Shown here one piece after another: positions 5,198 to 5,216 of a stretch of DNA of 5,216 bases; position 1 is the first letter of the stretch, and each line of letters begins with the position of its first letter. The stretch is taken from positions 1-5,216 of the forward strand of contig CAKSKO010000103.1 of NCBI GenBank assembly GCA_934465125.1, in the 5' to 3' direction. The stretch is from an uncultured Eubacteriales bacterium. GTDB lineage: Bacteria > Bacillota > Clostridia > Oscillospirales > Acutalibacteraceae. The notes under the pieces are model-generated. The model ran no database searches and was not told where the DNA came from. It saw only the letters and a program-made list of their open reading frames with translations. A program made the position numbers and the translations under genes.

Positions 5198-5216
5198 AGG
5201 GGTATAGCTCAGTTGG
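5198..5216 (+). tRNA. tRNA gene, 5' end only (19 nt); possibly tRNA-Trp
   Basis: AGGGGTA (acceptor 5' strand, 5198-5204), T8 A9, D-stem GCTC (5207-5210), A14 and the conserved GG of the D loop (5215-5216) match the first 19 positions of a bacterial tRNA. The window ends before the anticodon, so identity is not shown. A first base A with an AGGGG-type acceptor is typical of tRNA-Trp, but this is a guess. The strong upstream promoter supports the call. Confidence 0.8.

Noticed and set aside
1..5216. CRISPR array, insertion sequence, phage or defence system
   Set aside because: No regularly spaced repeats, transposase motifs, terminal repeats or defence-family domains are visible on either strand; the genes are ordinary housekeeping and signalling families.

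Overview
The window looks like chromosomal DNA of a low-GC Gram-positive bacterium of the class Clostridia, probably a gut-type member of the Oscillospiraceae/Ruminococcaceae or Lachnospiraceae. The basis is overall AT-richness (about 41% GC in a hand-counted 300-base stretch), strong AGGAGG-type ribosome binding sites, a TTG start, a clostridial-style TrmB with an NPWP motif, and the DUF1385 and two-component families present. No genus can be assigned from this sequence alone.

Layout: all protein genes lie on the minus strand and read right to left: trmB (tRNA m7G46 methyltransferase, 4983-4327), a lipoprotein with FG-GAP/VCBS-like DxDxDG motifs (4248-2893), an OmpR/PhoB-family response regulator (2770-2069), a membrane sensor histidine kinase (2041-584), and the start of a DUF1385 (YqhQ-like) gene (587 to beyond the left edge). 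Spacing is tight: 78 bp, 122 bp, 27 bp, then a 4-bp ATGA overlap. This suggests one operon driven by a promoter in front of trmB, with a possible extra control point in front of the response regulator. In the 214-bp intergenic region at right, a consensus-like sigma-A promoter points the other way and drives a tRNA gene of which only the first 19 nt (acceptor 5' strand and start of the D arm) fall inside the window.

How the genes may work together: the kinase (two membrane segments, extracytoplasmic domain, HAMP, HisKA, HATPase) and the response regulator form a complete two-component pair. The surface lipoprotein encoded just upstream is a plausible partner or target, but that is inference from position.

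The most striking feature is at the left edge. The DUF1385 reading frame is normal for about 100 residues and then, at a shared KILGD segment (270-284), continues without a frameshift into the C-terminal half of a DNA polymerase III beta clamp (DnaN). GC rises from about 41% to about 52% at the same point. The simplest explanation is a chimeric assembly or amplification join between two genomes; a true gene fusion is possible but much less likely. The right edge stops inside the conserved D arm of a tRNA, which also resembles an assembly break.

I found no mobile element, CRISPR array, riboswitch or convincing Rho-independent terminator, and no clear novel system. The less ordinary signals are the DUF1385::DnaN join, a 26-codon leader ORF that overlaps the response-regulator start and carries the only good ribosome binding site there, and two perfect inverted repeats at the ends of the trmB transcription unit.
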